Source: Spongospora subterranea (lineage: Eukaryota > Endomyxa > Phytomyxea > Plasmodiophorida > Plasmodiophoridae). Taken from it: a stretch of 17,448 nt of DNA. This document shows positions 1 through 8,966 of this stretch, piece after piece. Numbering within the stretch: the first letter of the stretch is position 1; each line of letters opens with the position of its first letter. The notes below the pieces were generated by a model. It had not been told where the DNA came from. It ran no database searches and saw only the letters and a program-made list of their open reading frames with translations. The stretch spans positions 1 through 17,448 of the forward strand of contig OUQQ01000441.1 of assembly GCA_900404475.1 (NCBI GenBank), in the 5' to 3' direction. Both the position numbers and the translations under genes were made by a program.

Positions 1-17
1 CCGCTGCTGAATCTTAA

Positions 18-236
18 GAAATTGGCACAATCTTGACGGGGAGCCTGGAAGAGGCTATTTCTGGAACGAATTTGTTTTTTGAAAAAACTCGAAATGAAGT
101 ACAAGGATTAGGGGCTAATACAATGATTTATTTGGAACCGATTTTGAACAACGAGAGCAGCCTTGACGAGACCATCGAGATGATCAATTACAGGTTGAGC
201 TTGGTTCTACGCCAGTTACGACGCTTGGCATTGTAA
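18..236 (+). CDS. Possible 3'-terminal exon of a gene entering from the left (partial)
   Basis: An open plus-strand frame runs from a possible splice acceptor (AG at 17-18) to a TAA at 234-236. Its first part reads like protein, for example TGSLEEAISGTNLFFEKTRN, is acidic and is probably helical. I do not recognise a family. The last 16 codons are antisense to the final coding exon of eL39, so either the two genes overlap tail to tail or this frame is spliced out or ends before 188. It has no start codon here and would be the C-terminus of a gene lying mainly outside the window. Confidence is low because only the frame supports it. Confidence 0.3.
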   Translation, partial: EIGTILTGSLEEAISGTNLFFEKTRNEVQGLGANTMIYLEPILNNESSLDETIEMINYRLSLVLRQLRRLAL

Positions 237-478
237 CTACGTTGATCAAATAACGGTATTAGAGAGGTGGCGAGGTTCAAAAGGGTATTTCATGTGGCGA
301 TCAATACCGGATGGTGTTGTCGGTCTTCATGCGAACCCATTGGGGCAATGGGCGATTCTGGCGCTGCTTCTTGGCGAGCTTGAGCTTGGTCTTCAACGTC
401 TTTTGGGAAGGCTACAACACACACAGCACACACCGATCAACAAAACGGCCGAGCAACACCTCAAGCCCAACTCACCAT
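188..478 (-). CDS. RPL39: 60S ribosomal protein eL39
   Basis: This encodes eL39, a very small basic protein of the large ribosomal subunit that lines the polypeptide exit tunnel. The minus-strand exons are 478-476 (the ATG alone), 411-308 and 236-188, with introns of 64 nt (GTGAGT...TTGTAG) and 71 nt (GTATTG...CGTAG). The joined frame gives exactly 51 residues, the usual eL39 length. Diagnostic stretches are [20 protein letters not shown], the block [16 protein letters not shown] and the end [14 protein letters not shown]. An intron straight after the start codon explains why no ATG-initiated frame is visible in the genome. The PSQK start and the RTKLNL end look more like fungal than vertebrate eL39, which is a weak hint to the organism. 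The closest upstream gene (857-1489) is on the same strand; paired palindromes lie just upstream of this ATG. Confidence 0.95.
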
Positions 479-856
479 ATTGACGACTAAACTTCTGACG
501 GACTGTTGCGGACTCCGTCGCGGGATTACAATCCCTCGATATATGGGCAACTCCATATATCGATCAACAGATCTGATGGATTTCAAATCATGCCATGCCC
601 ATCAAGGATGGCTATTCGTGCAGATGGAGTACATTACCGCAATGGATATGGTCTGCGTTTTCTGTAATTTTCAATCCAGATCCATTTTACCTCATTCTGT
701 TGTGTGTTTTTTTTACGATCACAACTTGGAGATAATCACAGACCTGACAAATTCAATCTATCCCGAGCATTAGAAAGAAATTACGTTGATAAACTTCATC
801 GTCTGAATAATGCAATAAAAGTCGGGTGTTTAATGAACCAGAACGAACTACAACGA
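479..856. other. Intergenic region, probable eL39 promoter
   Basis: No gene is supported between the eL39 start and the stop of the CS-domain gene. A 143-codon plus-strand frame covering 704-1135 is antisense to the recognisable CS-domain exon and is treated as a shadow. The region carries two adjacent perfect inverted repeats at 522-563, listed separately. Confidence 0.6.
522..563. promoter_or_regulatory. Two adjacent palindromes upstream of eL39
   Basis: At 522-535 the sequence is GGGATT-AC-AATCCC, a perfect 6-bp inverted repeat with a 2-nt centre. It is followed without a gap at 536-563 by TCGATATATGG, six bases, and CCATATATCGA, a perfect 11-bp inverted repeat. The pair lies about 45 to 85 bp upstream of the eL39 ATG, inside the expected promoter or 5' UTR. 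Dimeric transcription factor sites or an RNA hairpin are both possible. That they regulate eL39 is inference from position only. Confidence 0.4.
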
Positions 857-1489
857 TCATTTCTTGCACAGGGAGTGCCATTTGTGGTCGGGATTGTGTT
901 TCGCCAATACGACAATGACCATGTTGGTCTGGATCCGCGTTCGGCATTTATCAGGGATGATCTCGCCATCAAGTCCCGATATATAGAGGCGGGCGTCGTC
1001 TCCACCGGCGTCCGTAATTTTAACGGAGAACGACCGCGCGTCGAACTCAGATTTGACATTCTCCGATGGCAGTTTTCCGACATTGACCACGTCAACATAA
1101 ATCCTGACGATCAATTTGATCAGATAAGAAACTGATCGTAAAAAAACATCGTCTAAACTGACTTTACCGTCGCTCCTTCATCCGACCAGGCGTATTTATT
1201 GATCGGGGTCGCTGGTTTCGCATCGTCAACGGGAACCGTATCGGTTCTGACTAATCTCGGTCGGAATTCCGCTTCCCTCGACAGATCGAGTTTATCCCAG
1301 GCGTAATACTGTCAACGAACACGGAATCAGCCAGACGCGATCGGTCTTACACAACGACCACATTACATAGCTGTTGTTCCCTTTCCTCGCCACCGAATCT
1401 CTGATGGCCGACGTCCTCTCTTCCGTGGCCGGGCGTTCGTCGTCATGGGCGGCGTGGTGGTTGATGGCGCTATCATTGCTGTTCACCAT
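857..1489 (-). CDS. CS-domain (p23/CacyBP-like) co-chaperone, 171 aa
   Basis: CS domains are beta-sandwich modules that dock Hsp90 or other partners. The exons are 1489-1367, 1308-1163 and 1103-857, with introns of 58 nt (GTAATG...GACAG) and 59 nt (GTCAGT...GTCAG), and the frame stays open. The CS domain covers about residues 78-171: INKYAWSDEGATVKIYV, then LPSENVKSEFDARSFSV, then IIPDKCRTRI and a closing KWHSLCKK. This order of Tyr-x-Trp, VKIYV, the F...SF strand and the KW motif is typical of CacyBP/SIP and related CS proteins. The N-terminus (first 41 residues hydrophilic, then SYYYAWDKLDLSREAEF) is not one I recognise. Human CacyBP continues with an SGS domain of roughly 50 residues; here the protein stops right after the CS fold. 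It is therefore a CS-only protein, or a further 3' exon was missed. Confidence 0.75.
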
Positions 1490-1824
1490 TGCCGTTATCG
1501 ATTATGATGAGCGATGTCAAGTCAAAGGGAATGACGAACATTCTCGGAGTTTCCTATAGATATTGCCATATTACTCGACCACAAAATACTCAACTCAATA
1601 AACGGAACGACAAACCCAGGGGTGGTCAGAAGCCTCCTTCGTGGAACACAAGCACACGGCAACGGGACTCTGGAAACCACATCGACCACTGAAACTCTAA
1701 CATCCAAATTGCAATGGATCGGAAGAACCCGCCTTTATCGTGATATGTAATTGCAAATCACCCGATTACCAGGGGTTTCAGTCGTACTGAATTTGATGGG
1801 TGATGGTAATACTGACGCTTGGTA
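1490..1824. other. Intergenic region between two minus-strand genes
   Basis: No convincing gene is seen. A minus-strand ORF of 22 codons (1541-1473) starts upstream of the CS-domain ATG and overlaps it in another frame, so it could act as an overlapping upstream ORF if it is in the mRNA leader. Other open frames here are short and unlike any known protein. Confidence 0.4.
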
Positions 1825-2296
1825 TTACAGTAAAGTTGTTTTTTTGTTTTGGACGCTGGGATTGTTGTTGAGATATACTTGTCCCACGTGGTGTAGGTCA
1901 ATGGCCGGGTCAGAAAAATATGCGACTTTGTTTGGAATGATAAGATCTGTTGCTGGGGTTGGGAAACAGGTTTCACAGGCAACAAGTCATGCGGTTGTCA
2001 CAATAGGCCTCAAAGGTTTCAGAAACCGGATTGTAAACGTCCTGAGACTTTTTTGTTCAGATGATGCATAAAAAATAACTTACGATTGTTGGATTTCGAG
2101 CAGAATTGGTAACGCCATTCTCTCCGTGCTTGGCAGGTAAATTTCTTATAAGAGGCAACGCCTTAGGAATTCGCTCAGACGACTTGCCAGTAATTTGTTG
2201 AAATTCAGCAGTGATCTGCATAACTTGCTCGCAGAAATGGCTTGGATCCTCCATCTTAGACCAAAATAATGTTGTCATCGGGTTAGCAACCTTCAT
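1825..2296 (-). CDS. Unidentified 132-aa protein, three exons
   Basis: I do not recognise a family. The exons are 2296-2084, 2041-1984 and 1952-1825. The first intron is 42 nt with a consensus donor (GTAAGT...CTCAG). The second is 31 nt (GTTGCC...CCCAG), very short even for this locus and the least certain part. The frame is consistent to a TAA at 1827-1825. The protein begins MKVANPMTTLFWSKMEDPSH, has a helical middle (FCEQVMQITAEFQQITGK), then NPTIDVYNPVSETFEAYC, and ends in a polar tail NNNPSVQNKKTTLL. No signal peptide or membrane segment is seen, so a soluble protein is likely. Its ATG lies 45 bp from that of a possible plus-strand gene at 2342, suggesting a shared divergent promoter. 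Confidence 0.55.
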
Positions 2297-2341
2297 GATC
2301 TATTCAGATTATCAAACGGTTATTGACTTCTGTATCGCTGC

Positions 2342-2515
2342 ATGCATCACGATGAGAAGTTCAGTCCTTACTTCGCGAAGGACGTATCCGAGCTATTTCA
2401 TCTGAAAACGCTCGACAGCCTGATTGGGGATGAGAGAGAGTTTGAGTTTGCATCGCTGTGTCGAGTCAATGGAAGACAGAGAGCATTATCATATCTGAAC
2501 ACAACAACCTGTTGA
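2342..2515 (+). CDS. Possible small protein or first exon, 57 codons
   Basis: An ATG-initiated frame reads MHHDEKFSPYFAKDVSELFH, then KTLDSLIGDEREFEFASL, and stops at TGA 2513-2515. The composition is protein-like: mixed acidic and hydrophobic, with no low complexity. The start is 45 bp from the divergent start of the 1825-2296 gene. I do not recognise a family. It may be only a first exon, as many genes here are split, but no clear donor or next exon was found before the tandem repeat at 2584. Confidence 0.35.
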   Translation: MHHDEKFSPYFAKDVSELFHLKTLDSLIGDEREFEFASLCRVNGRQRALSYLNTTTC

Positions 2516-2583
2516 TCGCTTTGCGATTAAGGAGAGGAAAATTTGGAGATGTAACAGGAGCAGTGATAACACCACACACTGCT

Positions 2584-2875
2584 GTGTCAATGATGTTACA
2601 ACGCAACAGTACACTGGACTCGGCTACACTCTTTAATTTACCTGATTAACATTACTGTGTTAATGATGTTACAACGCAACAGCACACTGGATCGGGCTAC
2701 ACTCTTTACATTACATGATTAACACTACTGTGTCAATGATGTTACAACGCAACAGTACACTGGACTCGGCTACACTCTTTACTTTACATGATTAACACTA
2801 CTGTGTCAATGATGTTACAACGCAACAGCACACTGGATTGGGCTACACTCTTTACATTACCTGATTTAGCGATAC
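2584..2875. repeat. 73-bp tandem repeat, four copies
   Basis: Four copies start at 2584, 2657, 2730 and 2803, an exact 73-bp period. Each begins with GTGTCAATGATGTTACAACG or a one-base variant. Copies 1 and 3 share ...GTACACTGGACTCGG, while copies 2 and 4 share ...GCACACTGGAT(C/T)GGG, so the array looks like a duplicated 146-bp dimer. The bases just before 2584 resemble the end of a unit. The repeat is not a multiple of three and carries stops, so it is noncoding minisatellite-like DNA. Confidence 0.9.
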
Positions 2876-3814
2876 CGTGTTGCACTCGATGGCTATTCTC
2901 ACTGTATTTCCTGCTTCAGTTTTCCTTTGCTAAACAACGATCAGATACCACGGATGGAGTAAGGGAGCCTTGTTCAACCGCGACTGAACCATTGAGAAAG
3001 CGCTGATGATATGCTCTTAGAACCAATGACAGTCTACATCTCCGACTCCGCTCTATGGGTCTTCGGAGACCGATTTGACATAACAAATCATCGAATACGT
3101 TGAATTGCTGAAAGAGATTCCTGTTTTCGGCGTTAGTCCCGTTTCTGTTTTTGCCAGAGGACGCCACAGAGACAAAGAAGTTTTGCCAGAATTGCCAAAT
3201 ATGAACAATGACATCAACACAAACTCAACGTTTTGCATGGACAAAATTCATATTTGTCCTGTAATCAAGGCGGCGAATAAATGTCAGAAACACCTATTTA
3301 ACAGATTCTAATTTATAAACCATGTTCAAGATCCGAGTGTGGTATGTATGAAAGAAATCGCTTTGGATCACGTCATTGTCCAAAAAGTTCGGTCACTGTT
3401 TACCAGAACCACAAAAGCTCATTCATCAGTTGTGAATGCAGTTGCCCAGCTTTGACTGTACAGTTTCATGTCAAACTAAACCGGAAATTTTACTTTTTTT
3501 TTTGCAAAAAGATGTTTTGTTTGAGAATAAAATCGCCTTATATTTGCAAAAGAGTGTTTTGTTTCTGTCTCTTTTGGTCATTATTTTGTTACCCGCAATA
3601 CCTAATAGCGTGAGTGATTGGTGTAGTGTAAATATAGCGTGAGCGAATGCCGTTACTTAGAAAGAGTGGTTAAACGTGACGGGTCAGGTCGCGCAACTTT
3701 ACCATGACCTAGTCTCGTCCAGTCAGAATTGACATCGCCAGACCAGGCCCCTTGATAACAGAGTTTGACCCTGTCCCGCAATCTCAGGGCGGTCACTAAT
3801 AATATTCAATCCCA
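2876..3814. other. Gene-poor stretch before the E3 ligase
   Basis: Nothing here can be assigned with confidence. An open plus-strand frame from about 3074 to a TAA at 3309-3311 (IIEYVELLKEIPVFGVSPVS) could be an exon, and antisense frames in the same place are also open, so I call neither. The segment 3480-3600 is T-rich. Two 12-13 bp near-identical direct repeats (ATAGCGTGAGTGA and ATAGCGTGAGCGA) lie at about 3605 and 3636. Confidence 0.4.
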
Positions 3815-4899
3815 ATGCACGACATGTGCTGTCACGATGAAATTGGGGACGCGGAGGAGGACCAGGGCCTCCGGACCTCGATTCGTGAGATACTGACGCA
3901 CATGTCACTAAGTCCCCAGGAAAAAAACCAAAGGGTGCAGTCGTTATTGCGTCAAAGTAATGGCATGCCAGCAGTGGTCAACGACACAACAATACGAGTG
4001 CCCAGCGAGCTGGTTGTGCCGCAATGTAAAACCTATCATGTAAGGCGTTGTAGTATTACCCAGCCAAAACGGCTCTTGCCTCACGAAATCGAATATTGAG
4101 ACGCGTATTGTATCAGAACGAAGCCGAGTCGATATTGGGATGCGAGCATTACGCTCGGCAGGTGAGGATAGTGGCGCCATGCTGTAATCAAGTGTTCACA
4201 TGTCGTCTGTGTCACGATGAGCAAACCGATCACGCCATCAACCGCCATGAGATCGAGACCATGGTCTGCCTGCATTGCCATACCGCAATGCCGGTTGGGC
4301 CGTCCTGCTCGAACAGCCAATGTCACATGTTCGAGAAGCCCCTAGCACATTATTTCTGTGGCGAGTGCAAATTTTTCGACGATGACCCCGAGAAAGATAT
4401 TTACCATTGCCGTTATTGTGGTCTTTGCAGGCGAGGGCAAGGTTTAGAAGTTGATTTTCGCCATTGCCAAGCGTGTAATGCTTGTATAAGTATTCATGTG
4501 TTTGACACCCACACATGTATCGAAAGGTCGTTAGAATCTAACTGTCCAATCTGCCACGAGTTCATGTTCACATCGGTTGATCCCGTTATATTTATGAAAT
4601 GCGGTCACGCCATGCATGGAGATTGTTTCAAGAGGTATACGGCCACGAACTACACCTGCCCGGTGTGTCTGAAGTCCATTATCGACACGCGCGACCATTT
4701 CGAGATGTTCAGCGCTTATGTGGAGTCGATGGAAATTCCTGAAGAGTACCAAGGGATGCGAGCCAAGATTTTGTGCAACGATTGTTTGGCGCGGACGGAA
4801 TCGGATTTCCACTTCTATTATCACAAATGCTGTGAATGTCAATCGTTCAACACGAATGTAATCTCGAAATGGCATGCGACCCCTGAGCCCGCAAGCTAG
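3815..4899 (+). CDS. RCHY1: CHY/CTCHY/RING-H2 E3 ubiquitin ligase (RCHY1/PIRH2 family)
   Basis: This encodes a RING E3 that carries E2-ubiquitin to substrates; the animal member PIRH2 targets p53, and plant and fungal relatives have other roles. The exons are 3815-4025 and 4064-4899, joined across a 38-nt intron (GTAAAA...ACCCAG), giving 348 residues. The N-terminal SLSPQEKNQRVQSLL resembles the pre-CHY helix seen in many family members. The CHY zinc finger starts at about residue 97 (GCEHYARQVRIVAPCC, then CRLCHDE), the CTCHY finger follows (YFCGECKFFDDD, HCRYCGLCR, HCQACNACI), and the C3H2C3 RING is at about 231-272 (CPICHEF, MKCGHAMHGDCF, CPVCLK). A C-terminal Cys pair region (CNDCLA...CCECQSFN) completes the usual order. 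All expected zinc ligands are visible. It is longer than human RCHY1 (261 aa) because of the N-terminal extension. Confidence 0.92.
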
Positions 4900-5234
4900 A
4901 TGTTTCGTCGTCGATTGTACATATTTCTCCATCGACCTTTTTTCCATTGTTCATGTCCAAGGACTCGAAAAGCTGTCAATTATTGGTTCTATAATACAGA
5001 TTGCGCAAACTATATATACCAATTGATCGACGTTATCGTGATTAGAAACCTATCGGGGATTACAGAGATGGGCTTGAACAGCAGCTGGATTAAGCAATCG
5101 GTTTCTAATGGGGCATATTTCTTGTTGAAATCCAGTCTTTGTGATAATGTTCAGGCAACTGAGATCTGAATTAAACCGATCTGGGGAGATGACAACACCT
5201 GGATTGCAGTTCGCGGAAGACGAAGGCCAGGTCC
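4900..5234. other. 3' flank of the E3 ligase gene, no gene seen
   Basis: Open frames here on both strands overlap each other and have no recognisable motif. An ATG at 5189 opens a short frame (MTTPGLQFAEDEGQ) that could be an alternative first exon of the candidate at 5235. Confidence 0.4.
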
Positions 5235-5495
5235 ATGGCTTCACAGACGTTGAAATACATTGAGACGGCGGGCGCATTTGCCCAAAAGCTTCAACATCTA
5301 CAGGTCGTCAAAAGAAGATACTATTTTGGCGAACTGCACCTGACAGCCTTTTCTCCAGTAGGATGGTATGTCGTCGCCGCAACAACTTGTGTAATTTTCA
5401 GCTGTTTGATCGGCGAATCCGTTAGTCAACCCCAAATATCTGGTGCAAACCTCTCATCCGCGCACGCTGGCGAATTGATCGTCGTGCACAACTGA
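5235..5495 (+). CDS. Possible 86-aa protein with one membrane segment
   Basis: The frame starts at an ATG in a fair context (gtccATGg) and begins MASQTLKYIETAGAFAQKLQ, which is helical and protein-like. A hydrophobic stretch (GWYVVAATTCVIFSCLI) lies at about residues 43-59. An alternative is that this stretch is intron: GT at 5304 and 5358 and AG at 5346 and 5401 would remove it but leave an 11-nt exon, which I find less likely. No family is recognised. Confidence 0.35.
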   Translation: MASQTLKYIETAGAFAQKLQHLQVVKRRYYFGELHLTAFSPVGWYVVAATTCVIFSCLIGESVSQPQISGANLSSAHAGELIVVHN

Positions 5496-6183
5496 TTGAC
5501 GATGAGATTTCAGTAAACCAACCGTATGGTTAGGTCTGGCGTTATGATAATGGGAATGATTGTCAAAAGCCACAACGTCCAATGTCCGGGGCATTGCAAA
5601 TCGTTTTTGTTTGCACTTTTACTCGCACATCTGACAGATGATCGATCAAGTTTGGTAATCCTAGGGGTATCATTTCTTTAAACTACCAAACCCAAAATCT
5701 GGCTTTTCTATCAGAATGGCGATTGCTTATCGTTTATCATGCCACCACGGTTGGACGGTCAACGTGTGGGGACAAGGAAGAACAGCGAACGATTCGGTAG
5801 AGAACGTGACGGTGGATTGCGGATGACGAATGTTTTCAATCTGCTTGTTTTGACTATATTGATCTGATCACAACATCTTGTTGTTGATCACTTATGAGGT
5901 TTGATTTCTGGAGTTCACGTCAAACTTCGTCTTGTCTACTGACCTTTCATAGACTTCAAAAATAAGTTTTATCAAAAGACTCCTCCACATATTCAATACG
6001 CAGCCACATTTGTTCAAACGAACTACACTGAATTTCACAAATGCAACAAAACTCTGACATGTGAGTCATCGTGTAATTCTGTTGGCGAGCGATAACTATT
6101 CCCTTCATCAATCCGGTCTCCGGTTATCGGAAAACAGTTACAGTATATCTGGATCTCACTCGTTAGGTATTTCTCATATTTAA
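5496..6183. other. Intergenic region between the small ORF and Ada3
   Basis: No gene is established. A short ATG frame at 5739-5867 (42 aa; MPPRLDGQRVGTRKNSERFG, then a hydrophobic end NVFNLLVLTILI) is protein-like and could be a small membrane protein or a first exon, but nothing else supports it. The remainder is AT-rich, with stops in all frames. Confidence 0.4.
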
Positions 6184-7999
6184 TTATGTACTTATTATCT
6201 TTGGTGTAGATTTGTTTTTAGGTTTCCTCGGAGTTCCAGAGAAATCGCTTGGTTTGGAAACATAGAACGTGCCACAATTGCCAAATTCCTGGCTGTACTT
6301 TTTCCATTCACCGGCAGCTTTATCATAAGCCTCGATTGCGGTCGTCGCAGCGTCAACATCCCAAGAGGAAGAATTCATAGTTTTATACACCTGCTCCAAG
6401 TTATTTTCAGCAGCTCGGAGGATGTCATATACTTCGGCACAGCTGGCCAATCTACTTGCACGAGGATAGGCTGCACCGCATCGGGCAATGTTGGCTGCGT
6501 TGACGGTTCTGAGTTGTTTTTGAAGCATTCGAAGATGAGTGGTGACTTCATCATCAAGGCGATTCTCTGGCTTCCCTAAATCAACGCACTTGGCCTTACT
6601 TGCAGGTAAAAGGCCAAGCGATTTGAATTCTGACCGAACCCGTTCTTCGAAAAAAGACTTTATCGCTGGCACAGATTTCGGGGTTCCTGGGGTGGGATCT
6701 TTACCAGCAAGAGCGAAAGGCGCTCCGGAAAATGGAGTCGCTGGATCGGGTGCCGGAACCAATGGATCAGCATCTGGGGCTAGATATCGAAATGGGGTCG
6801 CGGCAGAAACAGGAGTGCCATATCCAATATGGCTTGCCTGTTTCCTTAAAGGAAATATAGCAGCGATACATCGACGAGAAAGTGCTAGTTGTTGAAGACC
6901 TTTTTGGCTTTTCAGATGTTTGTCGAAATCGATGATCTGCTTTCTGACATTGGTGTCGGCAACGGCCATAATATCAGATTTAGGTCGAAATCGCCTCACA
7001 ATCGCCTGGTAGCTTTTCTTTTTCTTTTTAGATGGCGCCTTCGCTTCATCAATTGCTTTCCATTCATCTGGGAAATGTTTTCCTAAAGCCGGTATTGAAC
7101 AGAGCGATTCGTCAATCTAAAAAACAATATATCATTATTATATGATGATTTCAGCCAACTGAACGCAGACATTAGGGGAAATAAGCTCCAAATCTTCTGC
7201 GGTTGGAAACCTGAAGTAATCTGCTGTTGAGGTCCATAACGAGTCTGGAGGTTTAGCGACAGCATCTTTGGAATCGTCTTGTATTCCGGATCGTCTTTTC
7301 TTTTTCCTAAAAGCGAATTTGAAAACCAAAACTGGTGTACACTGTAACGCTTAATGACTTTTTTCTATCTTTGTCTCTTCTTCTCTTTTCATCCCTTTTC
7401 CTTTTGTTATTGGCTGTACCACAATGAAAAAATGCAACTCGTGCGAAAAACATGCATAATAACCTTCTTCAATTAAACGTTGATTGAGGGTCTCTGCTAC
7501 AATAAATTCCGTCAAATGTTGTCAGACTAGGCAATTCAAAAAACTACCGGATAGCATTTCTTCGTTGACAAAAATTAGCTCCGTATTCCTTAAGGCGTCC
7601 ATCCATTCGTCGTAGCCTTTTTCTGTTCAAAAGTACACATCATCGTCAGAGGAAACTGTTCCGCGAAGCAGATGGATATCGTGTACCGAGCTGTAACGGT
7701 GTGTTGGTCGAATTTGCGACATCAACAAGGTGCTGATGAAGTTTGACGGCTCTGGCTCGAGCATAGCGTTGTAATCCGGCAAGCTCATTCATAGCAGATT
7801 TTAACTGTTCTATTGTGAAATCCGCATGCGCGTCATTCCACATCTGATTCAGGCATGGAACCGGATAGGATTTCCTCAGTTGCGACAGCGTCGTGGCGTT
7901 CGTCGGGAGAGCTGATGGGCTGCGTTGGGATTTGGACATGGATACAACGTCCATGGCCGATTCTACATCATCTGGAGAATCAGGGCCGGCCTGCGACAT
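6184..7999 (-). CDS. TADA3: Transcriptional adapter Ada3 (SAGA/ADA complex), 517 aa
   Basis: Ada3 bridges Ada2 and Gcn5 and is needed for histone H3 acetylation by SAGA and ATAC/ADA complexes in the nucleus. My six-exon model is 7999-7687, 7622-7548, 7493-7452, 7413-7359, 7306-7171 and 7116-6184, with introns of 64, 54, 38, 52 and 54 nt; all phases match. The identity rests on three blocks in human TADA3 order: PDSLWTSTADYF (human NRFWASVEPY), IPALGKHFPDEW (human IPPLGKHYSQRW), and a C-terminal domain at about 362-480 with FFEERVRSEFKSLGLL (human ESRIKEELIAQGLL), EVTTHLRMLQKQLRTVNAAN and a final helix ending EWKKYSQEF. Exon 4 supplies a very basic linker (NKRKRDEKRRRDKDRKKKKK). The 7170/7117 donor (GTCTGC) is weak, so that junction is the least sure. 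It is longer than human TADA3 (432 aa) because of a Pro-rich insert at about 305-355. Confidence 0.85.
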
Positions 8000-8076
8000 G
8001 AACAGGATCAGCAACAGCAACGGGTCGCCTGAACAGTGAAGCGGGTCACCGTGCTTTTAACACGAACCAGTGCCAG

Positions 8077-8244
8077 CTATGTCGTCACTGACCACATGCA
8101 ACTGCGGGCGCGACCATTTTCGAGGCCGCAAACAGCGTGGAGTCTGATGAACTTCTGAAACAGACCCGATTGCAACTGGGTGAATACGTGTTTTTCACCC
8201 TCAGGGCTTAGAACGGATATCCGCAGCGTCGTTCGCTCAAACAT
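8077..8244 (-). CDS. Possible 55-aa protein or exon upstream of Ada3
   Basis: A minus-strand ATG frame begins MFERTTLRISVLSPEGEKHV and ends at TAG 8077-8079. The first half is protein-like; no family is recognised. The frame is also open upstream of the ATG to 8298, so it could be an internal exon. It lies between the Ada3 start and a candidate divergent gene at 8381. Low confidence. Confidence 0.25.
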   Translation of the reverse strand: MFERTTLRISVLSPEGEKHVFTQLQSGLFQKFIRLHAVCGLENGRARSCMWSVTT

Positions 8245-8380
8245 GACCGACGTCAACGGTAATTTACACGATAGCTGGTGAACATATTTACTAGTCACGC
8301 AGGATAAGTCACGGTATCAAAAGATTTGATTCGCGGAAACATCGTCACTATTCGTCATATTATGCCCCCGCTTTGGCAAA

Positions 8381-8520
8381 ATGTCTTCCACCTTTGGTTA
8401 TCAAGAGCCTGTAAAACGGCGGCGCCCTTTGTAATTCGTGGGGATTTTCGATTTTCGTTTGGAACCAGCGCAGTTTTTAGCGAAACTTTACCGTACGTGG
8501 AACCCCTTGTTTTGGATCAC
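8381..8520 (+). CDS. Possible 5' exons of an unidentified gene
   Basis: The ATG at 8381 opens MSSTFGYQEPVKRRRP, and a 50-nt intron (8431-8480, GTAATT...TTTTAG) joins in frame to FETLPYVEPLVLDH at 8481-8520. A GTAACG donor follows. Downstream frames (8568-8800, containing NLFATSGNVDIAWHAASENV) may be later exons, but an 18-bp direct repeat there makes splice choice ambiguous, so I stop the call at 8520. Function unknown; the KRRR cluster could be a nuclear localisation signal. Confidence 0.35.
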
Positions 8521-8592
8521 GTAACGGTGTCGTGAAACTACTGCATGATGCAGTTTCAGCATCCCAGTCGTCGAGAAACACACAAAGTCAGG

Positions 8593-8652
8593 TACTCTGC
8601 AGTCATCACCAAGTCAAGTCATCACCGAGTCATTTACTCTGCAGTCATCACC
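8593..8652. repeat. 18-bp direct repeat, 42-bp period
   Basis: T-A-C-T-C-T-G-C-A-G-T-C-A-T-C-A-C-C occurs at 8593-8610 and again at 8635-8652. The 42-bp period is 14 codons, so the duplication keeps frame if coding. Both copies contain CTGCAG, a possible splice acceptor. Confidence 0.75.
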
Positions 8653-8966
8653 GTTCCAGGTGCTCGTCGGAATCATCGGTATCGTATAATTTATTTGCCA
8701 CGTCAGGTAACGTCGACATCGCGTGGCATGCTGCGAGTGAAAATGTGCAACAGCAACGTCAGGTCAGGCAGAACGTTGTCCGACTGGCACAAGCATGAAC
8801 ATGGAAAACTGGAGCCTCTACGACAGTCGACTCATACCTACACTGTCCAGCACTGGACGCTGTCCGTCCCTGTCTCCTCTCAAACTGCGGCATTTTCTCA
8901 ATTGCATTGTGAATATTTGAATTAGTGGAGCGTGGGTGAACATCATCTCCCCGCGTGTTTTTCGTG

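Noticed and set aside
704..1135. 143-codon plus-strand open frame
   Set aside because: It is antisense to the CS-domain exon, which is recognisable by sequence and splices in frame; the plus frame shows no known motif.
1751..2071. 106-codon plus-strand frame with hydrophobic segment
   Set aside because: It starts on a non-ATG codon and is antisense to exons 2 and 3 of the minus-strand gene at 1825-2296.
3053..3244. Minus-strand frame with GNSGKTSLS, like a Walker A motif
   Set aside because: The spacing before GKT is wrong for GxxxxGK[ST], and no other ATPase motif is present.
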